A stretch of DNA of 64,000 nt from Pseudomonadota bacterium (GCA_023428645.1 JAEYXD010000058.1:17557-81556), one strand, 5' to 3'; positions 54,532-63,365 are shown, counted from the stretch's first letter. The notes: generated by a model not told the origin, from the sequence alone. Program-made: numbers and translations.

Positions 54532-55431
54532 TCAGCGAGCTTCGCGTCGCAGATTCAGCAGATTCGCGGGCGAGTACTGGTCCGTCAGGACTCGCGCCTT
54601 CTGATCCCAGTCGACGCGTGTCGTGAACATCTCCACGTGCCGCTCGATTGGGATGGCGAATTTCGCGAAGGCCGGCTGCAGCCGCTCCGCGTTGCGCGCA
54701 ATCTCCTCCCGCGACGGCAGCCCGCCCTTCATGGCCAGAATCACGCGATTGTCTCGCTTCAGGTTGTAGAACGTGCCAAACACGGCCGCATAGGTTACGG
54801 ATTCGTGATCGTAGAGCTGGCTGGATGAGAACGTATTCGCGGCCAAGACGCCCCCCGGCCCGAGGAGCGACGCGACCTCTTGCAAGAATTCCCGCGTGAG
54901 CAAGTGCTCGGGAATGTACTCGTGGTCGAAGGCGTCGAGCATCACGAGATCGTATTTGCGCTGCTCGCGCTGCGCGCGCTTCACGAACACGCGTCCGTCG
55001 ACCTCCGCGACGCGCACGCGCTCGCTCGCATTGAAGCCGAAGTAGTCGTGCGCGACTCTGACGACCGCGGGATCGATTTCGACCACGTCGATCGTCGCAT
55101 CAGGCAGGATGCTGTTCAGTGCTCGCGGCAGCGTACCCCCGCCGAGACCGATGATGAGGATCGAGCTTGGCGCAGGCTTCATGAACAGCGCCGACATCAT
55201 CATCTGCGTGTAGTTCATGACGAACCGGTCCGGCGCCTCCTTGTTCATGCACGTCTGGCGGCCGATGCGGCAGTTGCGCGTGAAGCACATGCAGCGCTCC
55301 GCCCCACTCTCGTACACGAGAACCTCGCGGTATAGCGAGCGCTCCGAATGAATGAGTTTTTGCGCCTGCGCCGCCGGCGCGAGCACGCCGAATAGGGCAA
55401 GGGCACCGAGGAATTGCCACAGACGATTCAC
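54532..55431 (-). CDS. Secreted spermidine-synthase-like protein
   Basis: 299 residues. The GTG start at 55431 overlaps the upstream membrane gene stop (GTGA). Residues 1-24 form a signal peptide (FLGALALFGVLAPAAQAQ), unusual for an enzyme using decarboxylated SAM. A Cys cluster follows at 47, 49, 54 and 61 (ERCMCFTRNCRIGRQTCMNK), then a Rossmann core: IIGLGGGTLPRAL at 93-105, VEIDP at 117-121 and DLVMLDAFDHEYIPEHL. This is the SpeE-like half of the fused MFS/spermidine synthase family, here a separate exported protein. Its substrate and the reality of catalysis are unknown. Confidence 0.82.
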   Translation of the reverse strand: MNRLWQFLGALALFGVLAPAAQAQKLIHSERSLYREVLVYESGAERCMCFTRNCRIGRQTCMNKEAPDRFVMNYTQMMMSALFMKPAPSSILIIGLGGGTLPRALNSILPDATIDVVEIDPAVVRVAHDYFGFNASERVRVAEVDGRVFVKRAQREQRKYDLVMLDAFDHEYIPEHLLTREFLQEVASLLGPGGVLAANTFSSSQLYDHESVTYAAVFGTFYNLKRDNRVILAMKGGLPSREEIARNAERLQPAFAKFAIPIERHVEMFTTRVDWDQKARVLTDQYSPANLLNLRREAR

Positions 55432-56018
55432 TGCTTGCTCTCTCCGAACCACGCGAGGACGCCGAGCGCGAGCGAGACAGCCATCAGCCCGACGAGAATC
55501 TGGTCCACCTCGAAGTACAGCACGAGATAGAAGGACGTCAACAACGTCCCCGCCGCACTGCCGAACGTCGACACGAAGTAGAGCTGACCCGCATGACGAC
55601 CGGAAGTTGCGCGCTCCTCCACGAGCAGGCGCACCGCGTAGGGCGAAATCATGCCGGAGAAGAACGTCGGCACGAAGAACAGGAGCGTCGATCCGAGCAG
55701 CGAGCCGAAGCGTGGATCCGGCACGTAGGACACGACGACATCCAGCAGCACGACGCCGAACCACAACGTCGGCAGCACGGTGAGCGCGGCGATCGCGAGA
55801 ATGACGCCGAGCTTGCGGACCGAGGGCGCGCGCATCGACCAACGGCCACCCGCCAGATAGCCGAGCGACAAGGCGAGCATGAAGATCGTGATGATCGCGC
55901 CCCAGACATAGATGCTGCTGCCGAACGTCGGCGCGAGCAGCCGGCCGCCGAGCAGCTCGACGCTCATCACGAAGAACCCGGACCAACCGGCGATCAGATA
56001 GGGCAGGAGGATGGGCAT
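55428..56018 (-). CDS. Membrane half of split fused MFS/spermidine-synthase family
   Basis: 196-residue polytopic protein with about six membrane segments. The N-terminus LIAGWSGFFVMSVELLGGRLLAP, then FGSSIYVWGAIITIFMLALS and FFSGMISPYAVRLLVEE, are typical of the N-terminal membrane domain of bacterial spermidine-synthase-like fusion proteins. Here it is a separate gene coupled by GTGA to the secreted SpeE-like protein, so the two may form one complex. Confidence 0.8.
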   Translation of the reverse strand: MPILLPYLIAGWSGFFVMSVELLGGRLLAPTFGSSIYVWGAIITIFMLALSLGYLAGGRWSMRAPSVRKLGVILAIAALTVLPTLWFGVVLLDVVVSYVPDPRFGSLLGSTLLFFVPTFFSGMISPYAVRLLVEERATSGRHAGQLYFVSTFGSAAGTLLTSFYLVLYFEVDQILVGLMAVSLALGVLAWFGESKQ

Positions 56019-56045
56019 GAAATCCTATCGACTAAAGAATGGGAA

Positions 56046-56107
56046 AGGCCCCTCGCCTGGCCCTTCCCCGCTGCGCGGGAATGGGCATTGAGTGAAGCCG
56101 CTGTTCA
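56046..56107. repeat. Palindromic intergenic element, copy 6 (56.1 kb)
   Basis: Degraded copy: GGCCCCTCGCC, then CTTCCCCGC/GCGGGAATG arms around TGC (56062-56082), then TGAAGCCGCTGTT. The minus-strand GGCTTCA edge begins directly after the stop of the 183-residue membrane gene, as at recO, sdhB and lysS. Confidence 0.68.
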
Positions 56108-56656
56108 GGGCTGGGGCTCCCCGGTCGCAGCGATCAACGTGAATTCATCCTTGATCGTGCCGCGCGGCCGTGAGATCGACGTGCGCGCATAGAACGACGA
56201 CGCGAACTCGCGCTCGGATTCCGGCGGCACGCTCACGGAGATCCAGTGGCGATCCTGCCAGATCACGACACAGCCGCTCGGATCGAGCGCTCCTTCGAAA
56301 CAGTCGCGCCTCACGACGCTCAGCGTGATCGAACGAAGCCGTATGTCGGTGTTCAAGTTCTCGATGCGCCCGCGCAGCTCGAACGGCGCACCGCCGCCGG
56401 ATAGCGTGAGCGAGTCCACCTTGATCGCTTCGAGCGGAATGGCCGTGATTGCCGCGGCCGGTGATGACGGCTTGCCGCGCACACGCTCGGCGTCCGGGCC
56501 CGGCGCATTCGCCAGGCGCAGCACGAACCCAAAGACGAACAGACCCGCGAGCGCGACCCCGCCGATGACCCGGACGATGCCGCGGTTCGTCAACGTAATC
56601 GTGAGCAGCGCGACGGCAATGACAGCAATGACAGCCCAGAACACTGATCGGCTCAT
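56105..56656 (-). CDS. Hypothetical membrane protein
   Basis: 183 residues starting MSRSVFWAVIAVIAVALL. Two adjacent membrane helices (about 5-24 and 29-47) are followed by an exported or cytoplasmic beta-rich domain: LTLSGGGAPFELRGRIENLN near 112-131, two Cys (RRDCFEG and PSGCVVIW) and a short C-terminal tail. I do not recognise the family. It lies between the split SpeE-type pair and is divergent from the 83-residue gene. Confidence 0.7.
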   Translation of the reverse strand: MSRSVFWAVIAVIAVALLTITLTNRGIVRVIGGVALAGLFVFGFVLRLANAPGPDAERVRGKPSSPAAAITAIPLEAIKVDSLTLSGGGAPFELRGRIENLNTDIRLRSITLSVVRRDCFEGALDPSGCVVIWQDRHWISVSVPPESEREFASSFYARTSISRPRGTIKDEFTLIAATGEPQP

Positions 56657-56774
56657 CAATCCCAAGTTGAGGAAGTCGGAAGAATGCCACGTTTTGCCGA
56701 CGCGCGGTTCCGGACGCGCGGAACACCCCCTGCGCCGAGACGTTTTTCCAGCACTTGAGCGGCAGGAGATCGAT

Positions 56775-57026
56775 ATGGGCAACCAGGGCAACCCGAACAA
56801 TCCGGCACCCCGCAACGAAGGCGAAGGCAATCGCAGCGCCGACCGCAATTATCGGGAGGCAACGCGCAATTTCGTGGAATCGGAGCGCGGCCAGGACGAG
56901 ATCAAGAAGGCCGGCGACGTGAACGCCCGCGAGGAGAAGGACATTCGCGCGGCGGAAGAGCAGGCGAAGGCGCGTGCGAAGGAGCACGATCCGGCCGAGA
57001 CACGCAATCCCCAGAAGCCGTCTTGA
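56775..57026 (+). CDS. Small hydrophilic, probably disordered protein
   Basis: 83 residues, strongly charged, with no Cys, Trp or hydrophobic core: MGNQGNPNNPAPRNEGEGNR, then DRNYREATRNFVESERGQDE and a Lys/Glu/Ala helix. AGGAGAT sits just upstream of the ATG, an excellent ribosome site. Similar small proteins with a YREAT-F-V-S pattern occur widely in proteobacteria and are unnamed; a stress-protein role is a guess. A strong GC hairpin follows. Confidence 0.78.
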   Translation: MGNQGNPNNPAPRNEGEGNRSADRNYREATRNFVESERGQDEIKKAGDVNAREEKDIRAAEEQAKARAKEHDPAETRNPQKPS

Positions 57027-57042
57027 GGGCTTGCAAAGCGCT

Positions 57043-57066
57043 GCCCGGCGCGTTTGCGCGCCGGGC
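57043..57066. terminator. Perfect 10-bp GC hairpin
   Basis: GCCCGGCGCG (57043-57052) and CGCGCCGGGC (57057-57066) pair around TTTG, 17 bases after the 83-residue gene. There is no T-run, so it may be a Rho-assisted or weak terminator. Confidence 0.6.
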
Positions 57067-57205
57067 TCACTCGGCCCACACAGTGTAAAGAACCGTCCAC
57101 GGTTCCTCGCTCGACCGCCCTGCTCCTGCGCGTCCGCGCTAAGATCGCGCGCGCAACTGATCGGCGCTCCATTCAGGGGGGCGTCCCGCACGAGCAGGAA
57201 CGAGC

Positions 57206-58516
57206 GTGAGCACGACGACCCTCGAACGAGACCTCAGCGCCGCGCGCGCGACGACCAAGCACCGACTCAAGTCCATCTTCGGTGGTTCAGTCGGAAATCT
57301 GGTCGAGTGGTACGACTGGTACACATACAGCGCCCTTTCGATCTACTTCGCGCAGGTCTTCTTCCCGGCCGGCAATCAAACGACGCAGCTGTTGAACACC
57401 GCCGCCGGTTTCGGCGTCGGCTTCATCATGCGACCGATCGGCGCGTTCGTGCTCGGCCGCTATGCCGATCGACGCGGCCGCAAACCCGCGCTCACCTTAT
57501 CGGTCCTTCTGATGTGCTTGGGCTCGCTCGTGATCGCGTTGAGCCCCGGTTACGCGACGATCGGCATCGCCGCACCGACGATTCTCGTGCTCGCGCGGCT
57601 GCTGCAGGGCTTCAGCGTCGGCGGCGAATACGGGACGAGCGCGACGTACATGAGCGAGATGGCGACGCCGCGGACCCGCGGGTTCTATTCCGGCGTGCTG
57701 TACGTCACGCTCGTCATGGGGCAGCTCTTGTCGCTGCTCGTGCTGCTGATCCTGCAATTCTTCGTCCTCACCCCTGAGCAGCTGCACGATTGGGGCTGGC
57801 GCATTCCATTCTTCATCGGCGCGCTCGCCGCGCTGGTTGCGCTTTATTTGCGCCGCAACATCGACGAAACGGAGCAGTTCAAGAAAGCGAAGTCCTCGCA
57901 GCAGTCGCATGCGGGTCAAGTGAAAGTGCTCGCGAAATACCCGCGCGAAGTACTCACGGTGATCGGTTTGACGATGGGCGGCACCCTGTTCTTCTATGTG
58001 TTCACCACCTACATGCAGCAATACCTGGTGAACACCGTCGGCTTGTCGAAGAGCGATGCAACCCTCGTCTCGGCCGCGAGCTTGTTCGTATTCATGCTCA
58101 TGCAGCCGGCGATGGGCGCGCTGTCCGATCGCATCGGGCGCCGCACGATGCTCATCATTTTCGGCGTGCTCGCGCTGTTCGCCACCGTACCGCTCATGAG
58201 CGCGCTCGAGCAAGCCGACAATGTGTGGACGGCCTTCGCGCTCGTGATGACCGGCCTTGCGATCTCCTCGTTCTACAGCTCGATCAGCGCGATCGTGAAA
58301 GCGGAGCTGTTTCCGGTCGAGATTCGCGCGCTCGGCGTCGGCCTGCCCTATTCGATCGCCGTCTCGCTGTTCGGCGGCTTCGCGCCCTTGATCGGCTTGT
58401 GGTTCAAGCAGATCGGGCACGAGTCCTGGTTCTACTGGTTCATCACGGCATGCGTCTTCGTCTCGCTCCTCGTCTACGTCTTCATGCGCGAGACACAAAA
58501 GGAATCGCGCATCTAG
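57206..58516 (+). CDS. MHS-family MFS transporter (alpha-ketoglutarate/proline permease-like)
   Basis: 436 residues, 12 predicted helices. The N-terminal GSVGNLVEWYDWYTYSAL motif, the loop 2/3 signature GRYADRRGRKPAL and GGEYGTSATYMSE are hallmarks of the metabolite:H+ symporter (MHS) family that includes KgtP and ProP. The GTG start has AGGA 8 bases upstream. The substrate, probably an organic acid or compatible solute, cannot be set from sequence. The promoter would lie in the 139 bases after the hairpin. Confidence 0.92.
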   Translation: MSTTTLERDLSAARATTKHRLKSIFGGSVGNLVEWYDWYTYSALSIYFAQVFFPAGNQTTQLLNTAAGFGVGFIMRPIGAFVLGRYADRRGRKPALTLSVLLMCLGSLVIALSPGYATIGIAAPTILVLARLLQGFSVGGEYGTSATYMSEMATPRTRGFYSGVLYVTLVMGQLLSLLVLLILQFFVLTPEQLHDWGWRIPFFIGALAALVALYLRRNIDETEQFKKAKSSQQSHAGQVKVLAKYPREVLTVIGLTMGGTLFFYVFTTYMQQYLVNTVGLSKSDATLVSAASLFVFMLMQPAMGALSDRIGRRTMLIIFGVLALFATVPLMSALEQADNVWTAFALVMTGLAISSFYSSISAIVKAELFPVEIRALGVGLPYSIAVSLFGGFAPLIGLWFKQIGHESWFYWFITACVFVSLLVYVFMRETQKESRI

Positions 58517-58603
58517 CCGTCAGCGGCGGGCCAACGCACGCGCGCACCACGACGGCAAGTTGCTAGACTGCCGCGTGTCCGAAAGCCGTGACGGATCCGC
58601 CGC

Positions 58604-59818
58604 ATGACGCATCGTTCGCTCCATCGCTTGTCCCCCGAGCGCCTAGCGCGCATCGACCGCGTGCTGCAGGCCCGCTATCTCGACACGCGGAAGCTGCCGT
58701 GCGCCGTCACGCTCGTGGAGCACAAGGGCAAGATCACTCATCACAGCGCGCTTGGCTTCATGGACGTGGAGCGCGCTCGTCCGGTGGGGGACGACACGCT
58801 GTTTCGCATCTACTCGATGACGAAGCCGATCACGAGCGTCGCATTCATGATGCTCGTCGAAGAAGGCGCCGTCGCGCTCGATGAGCCGGTCCATCGCCAC
58901 ATCCCGGCATGGCGTGACCTGCCGGTGTTCGAGGCCGGCTTTCTCGAGACGTTCCGGACGAAGCGCAGCTCGCGTCCGATGCGCATCATCGATTTGCTGC
59001 GGCACACCTCCGGTCTCACGTACGGGTTTCAGCAACGCACGAACGTCGACGCGGCGTATCGCAAGCACGGCCTCGGCGAGGTCGGCGGCCCCGTCGGCCT
59101 CGATGCAATGATCGATGGCCTCGCGAAAATGCCGCTCGAGTTCTCGCCCGGCGATGCGTGGAACTACTCCGTCTCGACCGATGTGCTCGGCTACCTGATC
59201 GGAAAGATTTCCGGCATGCCGTTCGAGCGCTTCCTGCGCGAGCGCATCTTCGATCCGCTCGGCATGCACGACACCGATTTCCATGTGCCCGAACACAAGG
59301 CGGCGCGCCTCGCGGCCTGCTATCAATTCACGCCGGCCGTACCGCTGCGACTGGTCGACGATCCGCTGTCGAGTTCCTTGCTGCGTCCGCCGGCTTTCGT
59401 ATCCGGCGGCGGCGGGCTCGTCTCGACACTCCCCGACTATTTGCGCTTCTGCCGCATGCTCCTCAATGGCGGCAGCCTCGACGGCGCGCGCCTCATCAGC
59501 CCGAAGACCCTCGAGCTCATGACGGCCAACCACCTGCCCGACGGCAAGGATCTGACGCAACTGTCGGTCTCGCTGTTCAGCGAGGCGACCTACGCGGGCG
59601 TGGGCTTCGGACTGGGCTTCGCGGTCACGCTCGATCCGGCGCGCACGCTCATTCCGGGGACGGCCGGCGATTTCTCGTGGGGCGGCATGGCGAGCACGTA
59701 CTTCTGGGTCGATCCGCGCGAGGAGCTCATCGTCATCTTCATGACGCAGCTCCGACCGTCGGCGACCTATCCGTTGCGACGCGAGCTGCGTACGCTCGTG
59801 TACTCCGCATTCGAGTGA
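58604..59818 (+). CDS. Serine hydrolase, class C beta-lactamase/family VIII esterase type
   Basis: 404 residues with no signal peptide. The SxxK motif is Ser71-Met-Thr-Lys74 (IYSMTKPITS), the catalytic Tyr is Tyr188 in WNYSVSTDVLGY (the class C YxN Asn is missing), and the third motif region reads SWGGMASTYFWVDP. These features fit family VIII carboxylesterases rather than true beta-lactamases. Substrate unknown. It lies 87 bases after the MHS transporter in the same direction. Confidence 0.9.
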   Translation: MTHRSLHRLSPERLARIDRVLQARYLDTRKLPCAVTLVEHKGKITHHSALGFMDVERARPVGDDTLFRIYSMTKPITSVAFMMLVEEGAVALDEPVHRHIPAWRDLPVFEAGFLETFRTKRSSRPMRIIDLLRHTSGLTYGFQQRTNVDAAYRKHGLGEVGGPVGLDAMIDGLAKMPLEFSPGDAWNYSVSTDVLGYLIGKISGMPFERFLRERIFDPLGMHDTDFHVPEHKAARLAACYQFTPAVPLRLVDDPLSSSLLRPPAFVSGGGGLVSTLPDYLRFCRMLLNGGSLDGARLISPKTLELMTANHLPDGKDLTQLSVSLFSEATYAGVGFGLGFAVTLDPARTLIPGTAGDFSWGGMASTYFWVDPREELIVIFMTQLRPSATYPLRRELRTLVYSAFE

Positions 59819-59824
59819 AAGCCC

Positions 59825-60202
59825 ATGACCCAACGCTCTTCCGCGCCGCGCGATGGCGGCGGCATCGTTTATACGACCGGCATCGGCGAGCGCTGCCCGA
59901 ATTGCCTGCGCCCCATCGCGCAATGCGTGTGCAAGAAAGGCACACCCGGTAAGACGACGACTGACGGCGTCGTGCGCGTCGGCCGCGAAACGGCGGGCCG
60001 CAAGGGCAAGGGCGTGACCGTCATCACCGGACTGGGCCTGCCCGAGGCCGAACTGCAGGCGCTCGCGACGGAGCTGAAAAAGAAATGCGGCTCTGGCGGC
60101 GCGGTCGCGGCCGGCAAGATCGAGATTCAGGGCGACCACCGCGACCGGCTCGTCGAGGAATTGACGAAACGCGGCTGGAAGACGAAGCGCGCCGGCGGCT
60201 GA
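59825..60202 (+). CDS. SUI1/YciH-family translation initiation factor-like protein
   Basis: 125 residues. A short zinc-ribbon-like N-terminus has Cys24, 27, 34 and 36 (RCPNCLRPIAQCVC), and the C-terminal SUI1 domain has GRKGKGVTVITGLGL and ELKKKCGSGGAV. Bacterial YciH homologues resemble eukaryotic eIF1 and affect start-site fidelity or stress translation. It starts 6 bases after the serine hydrolase stop. Confidence 0.93.
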   Translation: MTQRSSAPRDGGGIVYTTGIGERCPNCLRPIAQCVCKKGTPGKTTTDGVVRVGRETAGRKGKGVTVITGLGLPEAELQALATELKKKCGSGGAVAAGKIEIQGDHRDRLVEELTKRGWKTKRAGG

Positions 60203-60345
60203 TCCGCTCGCAGGCAGTTCTGGCATAGGTGTTATTCGCGCTGGAGGTGGGTCATGCGGGCCCGGCGTGCGACACTCCGGCGGCGAATATCCAAGGCGCG
60301 GCGTTCGTCGCCTCGCGACAATCTCATTCCGACAGGAGACTTCTT

Positions 60346-60939
60346 ATGACACTACGTCCCATCGCAGCGGCCGTCCTCGGCCTGGCGCTCACGGCGGGCA
60401 GCGCGCTCGCGGAACCGGTCACGTACAACATCGACCCGGGTCACACCTACCCGAGCTTCGAGGCCGATCACATGGGCGGTCTCTCGGTCCTGCGCGGCAA
60501 GTTCACGTCGACATCGGGCAAGGTCGTCCTCGACAAGCAAGCGCAGACGGGCTCGGTCGACATCAAGATCGATACGAATTCGCTCGACTTCGGTCACGAG
60601 AAGCTGAACGAGCACGCCAAGAACGAAGACATGTTCGACGTGAACAAGTACCCGACGGCAACGTTCACGGGCAAGCTCGTCAATTTCAAGAACGGCGCAC
60701 CGACGGCCATCGACGGCACGCTCGACCTGCACGGCGTCAAGAAGCCGGTGCAGCTCACGATCAACAAATTCCTCTGCAAGCAGCATCCGATGCGCAAGAC
60801 GGAAGTCTGCGGCGCCGATGCGTCCGGCACGATCAAGCGCGACGACTTCGGTATCGATTACGGCAAGCAGATGGGCTTCGATATGAACGTGAAGCTCTTG
60901 ATCTCGATCGAAGCGTTGAAGGCCGGCGGAGCGGAATGA
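60346..60939 (+). CDS. YceI family periplasmic lipid-binding protein
   Basis: 197 residues with a signal peptide (IAAAVLGLALTAGSALA, cleaved near 22). The mature part is the YceI lipocalin-like barrel: YNIDPGHTYPSFEADHMGG, then DKQAQTGSVDIKIDTNS and DGTLDLHGVKKPV. Homologues bind polyisoprenoids or are base-inducible. CAGGAGA precedes the ATG. A bidirectional terminator follows. Confidence 0.94.
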   Translation: MTLRPIAAAVLGLALTAGSALAEPVTYNIDPGHTYPSFEADHMGGLSVLRGKFTSTSGKVVLDKQAQTGSVDIKIDTNSLDFGHEKLNEHAKNEDMFDVNKYPTATFTGKLVNFKNGAPTAIDGTLDLHGVKKPVQLTINKFLCKQHPMRKTEVCGADASGTIKRDDFGIDYGKQMGFDMNVKLLISIEALKAGGAE

Positions 60940-60954
60940 CGGCCGATGGCCGCG

Positions 60955-60987
60955 ACAGCAAGGGCGACTTCGGTCGCCCTTGGCTGT
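60955..60987. terminator. Bidirectional hairpin terminator
   Basis: ACAGC-AAGGGCGAC and GTCGCCCTTGGCTGT pair around a stable TTCG loop with one bulged base, in the 52-base gap between the convergent yceI-like gene and the MFS gene. Position and stem support termination from both sides. Confidence 0.8.
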
Positions 60988-60991
60988 GCGG

Positions 60992-62152
60992 TCAGTGCCC
61001 GGCCGCGTCGCGCCTCGCCGCGCGCTCGCCGCAATACGAACAGCCGAGCGAGGCGACGATGAATGCGAAGCCGATCCACGGCATGAAGCGCGGCCCGACG
61101 AGATTCCAGGCCGACGCGCCGATCATCGTGCCGAGCGACGTGCCCAGATAACCGACGGATGAGTTCATCGCGATCGTCGCCGAGGCGAGCGTCGGGTTGA
61201 CCATCACGAGGCGCGTTTGCTGCGCCGACGGAAAGCCGCCCATCGCAAGGCTCCATACCACTTGCAGCGCGAAGATCGCCGCGAGCGACATCGCCAGCAG
61301 CGGCCACAGCAGGAACGTCGCTGCGATGGCGATACCCGCGGCGACGGCGATGCGGCCGGCTCCGATGCGTCGAATCAGCTGCACGCTCGCCACGTTGCCG
61401 GTCAAGCCACCGAGCCCATTCACGAAATACAGGCTCGCGAGCACCTGGCCGCTGACGCCATGCAAAGTGCGCGTGATCGGCGCGAGGTAGCTGAACACCG
61501 TCGTGTTGCCGACCGAGTTCAAGCACGTCGTGGCCGTCAGCAGCATGAGCGGCTTCGAGCGAACGACCTCGATCCAGCGCTGCCAGTTCAGTGCCGGCAC
61601 TTGCACGTTGCTCGGCAGCGCCCGCCACACGAGCAGCGCCGTGACGCCGCTGGCGATGCCGATCGCAGCGAGCGACCAACGCCAGCCGAACGACGTGCCG
61701 ATCAGCACGACGAGCGGTGCGCCCGCGACCGAGCCGATCGCCCATCCCATCATCAATTTCGCGAGCGACGTCCCGCGCTCCTCCGCCGGCACGAGCATGC
61801 TCACGGTCGCCGCGACCTGCGGGGTGTAGACGGCCGAGGTCAGTGCCGCAAGAACGCGAGCGGCCATGAGCTGGCCGTACGTCTGGCTGACGGCACACAA
61901 GACATTCGCGAGCGCGCAGATCGCCATCGATGTGGTGAGCAGCTTGCGCCGGTCGATGCTCGAGCCGACCGTCGCCAGCACCGGTGCACAGAACGCCGCC
62001 GTGAGCGCGAAGGCGGCGATCAACAACCCCGCGCGCGCGACCGACACGTCGAACGCGGCCGCGATCTCGTTCAGCAGTCCGGTGACGCTGAAAAAGCTGG
62101 TGGCGACGAAGAAATTTCCCGCGATCAGAATGGCGAGCCGCGACTGCCGCAT
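60992..62152 (-). CDS. MFS transporter, DHA1-type (second of tandem pair)
   Basis: 386 residues, 12 predicted helices. It shows GNFFVATSFFSVTGLLNEIA near the start, loop motif SSIDRRKLLTTSM, AALTSAVYTPQVAATVS and GWAIGSVAGAPLVVLIG. This is the AraJ/YdhP-like drug or metabolite exporter group. Its start ATG overlaps the upstream MFS stop by one base (TGATG). It is clearly paralogous to its neighbour; substrate unknown. Confidence 0.92.
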   Translation of the reverse strand: MRQSRLAILIAGNFFVATSFFSVTGLLNEIAAAFDVSVARAGLLIAAFALTAAFCAPVLATVGSSIDRRKLLTTSMAICALANVLCAVSQTYGQLMAARVLAALTSAVYTPQVAATVSMLVPAEERGTSLAKLMMGWAIGSVAGAPLVVLIGTSFGWRWSLAAIGIASGVTALLVWRALPSNVQVPALNWQRWIEVVRSKPLMLLTATTCLNSVGNTTVFSYLAPITRTLHGVSGQVLASLYFVNGLGGLTGNVASVQLIRRIGAGRIAVAAGIAIAATFLLWPLLAMSLAAIFALQVVWSLAMGGFPSAQQTRLVMVNPTLASATIAMNSSVGYLGTSLGTMIGASAWNLVGPRFMPWIGFAFIVASLGCSYCGERAARRDAAGH

Positions 62153-63327
62153 CAGGCCGTCACGCGCTGCAGCCGTGCGGCCGCCTCACCCCGATACGAC
62201 GCCGCCAATGCGCAGGCGATGAACACGAGCCCGACCCACGGCATGAAGCGCGGCTCGATCAGCGTCCATGCCTTCGAGGCAATCGATGCGCCGATCGACC
62301 CGCCCAGGTACGTCACCGATGAATTGAGCGCGATCGTCGCGGCCGCGAGGCCGGGCGCGACCGCGATCAAGCGCGCCTGCTGAACGGCCGGAAAGCCGGC
62401 GCCGCCCAGGCTCCAGAGGAATTGCATGATGTAGATGCAAATGAACCACTGCGCGAACACGGGCCAGATCAACAGCATGCAGCCCGCCACCAGATTGCAC
62501 TTGTACGCCACGGCGGTCGCGCCGAGCCGCCGCACCATGCGCACGCTCAGCATGTTGCCGATGAGCCCGCCCATGCCGGCGACGAAGAACAGGGCCGCGA
62601 GCGCCGTGCCGGTGATGCCTTGCACGGCTTTTACGATCGGCGCGATGAAGCCGAACATCACGACACTGCCGATGTTCGTCAGCGCGGTCGCGAGCGTCAG
62701 CCAACGCAGCGCAGGCATCTTGATCACGCGATACCAGCGCTCGAGACTCAACGGCGGCACACGCACGCCGACGGGAATCGTCCGCCATACGAAGATCGCG
62801 ACGAGCAGACTCGCGATGCCAAGGGCGGCGAACGACACGCGCCAACCGAATTGCGTGCCGACGAGCACCGACAACGGATTGCCGGCGACCGAGCCGATCG
62901 CCCACCCGACCATGAGCTTGCCGAGCGTCGGCGCCCGCTCCTCTTCGGCGACGAGCACGCTCACGGTTGCGGCGACTTGCGGGGTGTACACGGCCGAGGT
63001 CACGGCCGCGAGCACGCGCGCGGCGAGCAGCTGATCGTAGGTTTGAGCGAGGGCCGCGAACAGATTCGCAGCGGCGCACACCGCCATGGAGCCCGTGAGC
63101 AACGCCCGCCGATCGATGCGCGAGCCGAGCGTCGCGAGCACCGGCGCGCAAATCGCGGCCGAGATGCCGAACGCCGCGAGCAGCATGCCCGCCTGCTCGA
63201 TGCCGATCGCGAGCGACGCGGCGATCTCGTTCAAGAGCCCGCCGACGCTCAGGAAGCTGGTCGCTACGAAAAAATTACCGGCGGTGAGAACGACGAGATG
63301 CGAGTTGGAAATCGACGGTTGGGCCAT
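62152..63327 (-). CDS. MFS transporter, DHA1-type (first of tandem pair)
   Basis: 391 residues starting MAQPSISNSHLVVLTAGNFF. Blocks nearly identical to the neighbour are visible (TAGNFFVATSF, GLLNEIAAS, SAVYTPQVAATVS, GWAIGSVAGNPL), so the pair arose by tandem duplication. A 7-bp palindrome about 20 bases upstream may be an operator. dnaE ends 90 bases further upstream. Confidence 0.92.
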   Translation of the reverse strand: MAQPSISNSHLVVLTAGNFFVATSFLSVGGLLNEIAASLAIGIEQAGMLLAAFGISAAICAPVLATLGSRIDRRALLTGSMAVCAAANLFAALAQTYDQLLAARVLAAVTSAVYTPQVAATVSVLVAEEERAPTLGKLMVGWAIGSVAGNPLSVLVGTQFGWRVSFAALGIASLLVAIFVWRTIPVGVRVPPLSLERWYRVIKMPALRWLTLATALTNIGSVVMFGFIAPIVKAVQGITGTALAALFFVAGMGGLIGNMLSVRMVRRLGATAVAYKCNLVAGCMLLIWPVFAQWFICIYIMQFLWSLGGAGFPAVQQARLIAVAPGLAAATIALNSSVTYLGGSIGASIASKAWTLIEPRFMPWVGLVFIACALAASYRGEAAARLQRVTA

Positions 63328-63345
63328 GCACGTGCGCGTTCTTCG

Positions 63346-63364
63346 CACTGCAGACATTGCAGTG
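63346..63364. promoter_or_regulatory. Palindrome CACTGCA-N5-TGCAGTG upstream of MFS pair
   Basis: Perfect 7-bp arms (63346-63352 and 63358-63364) with a 5-base spacer, centred about 28 bases before the MFS start. Size and place fit a TetR/MarR-type repressor site, but no such regulator gene is adjacent. Inference. Confidence 0.45.
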
Positions 63365-63365
63365 A

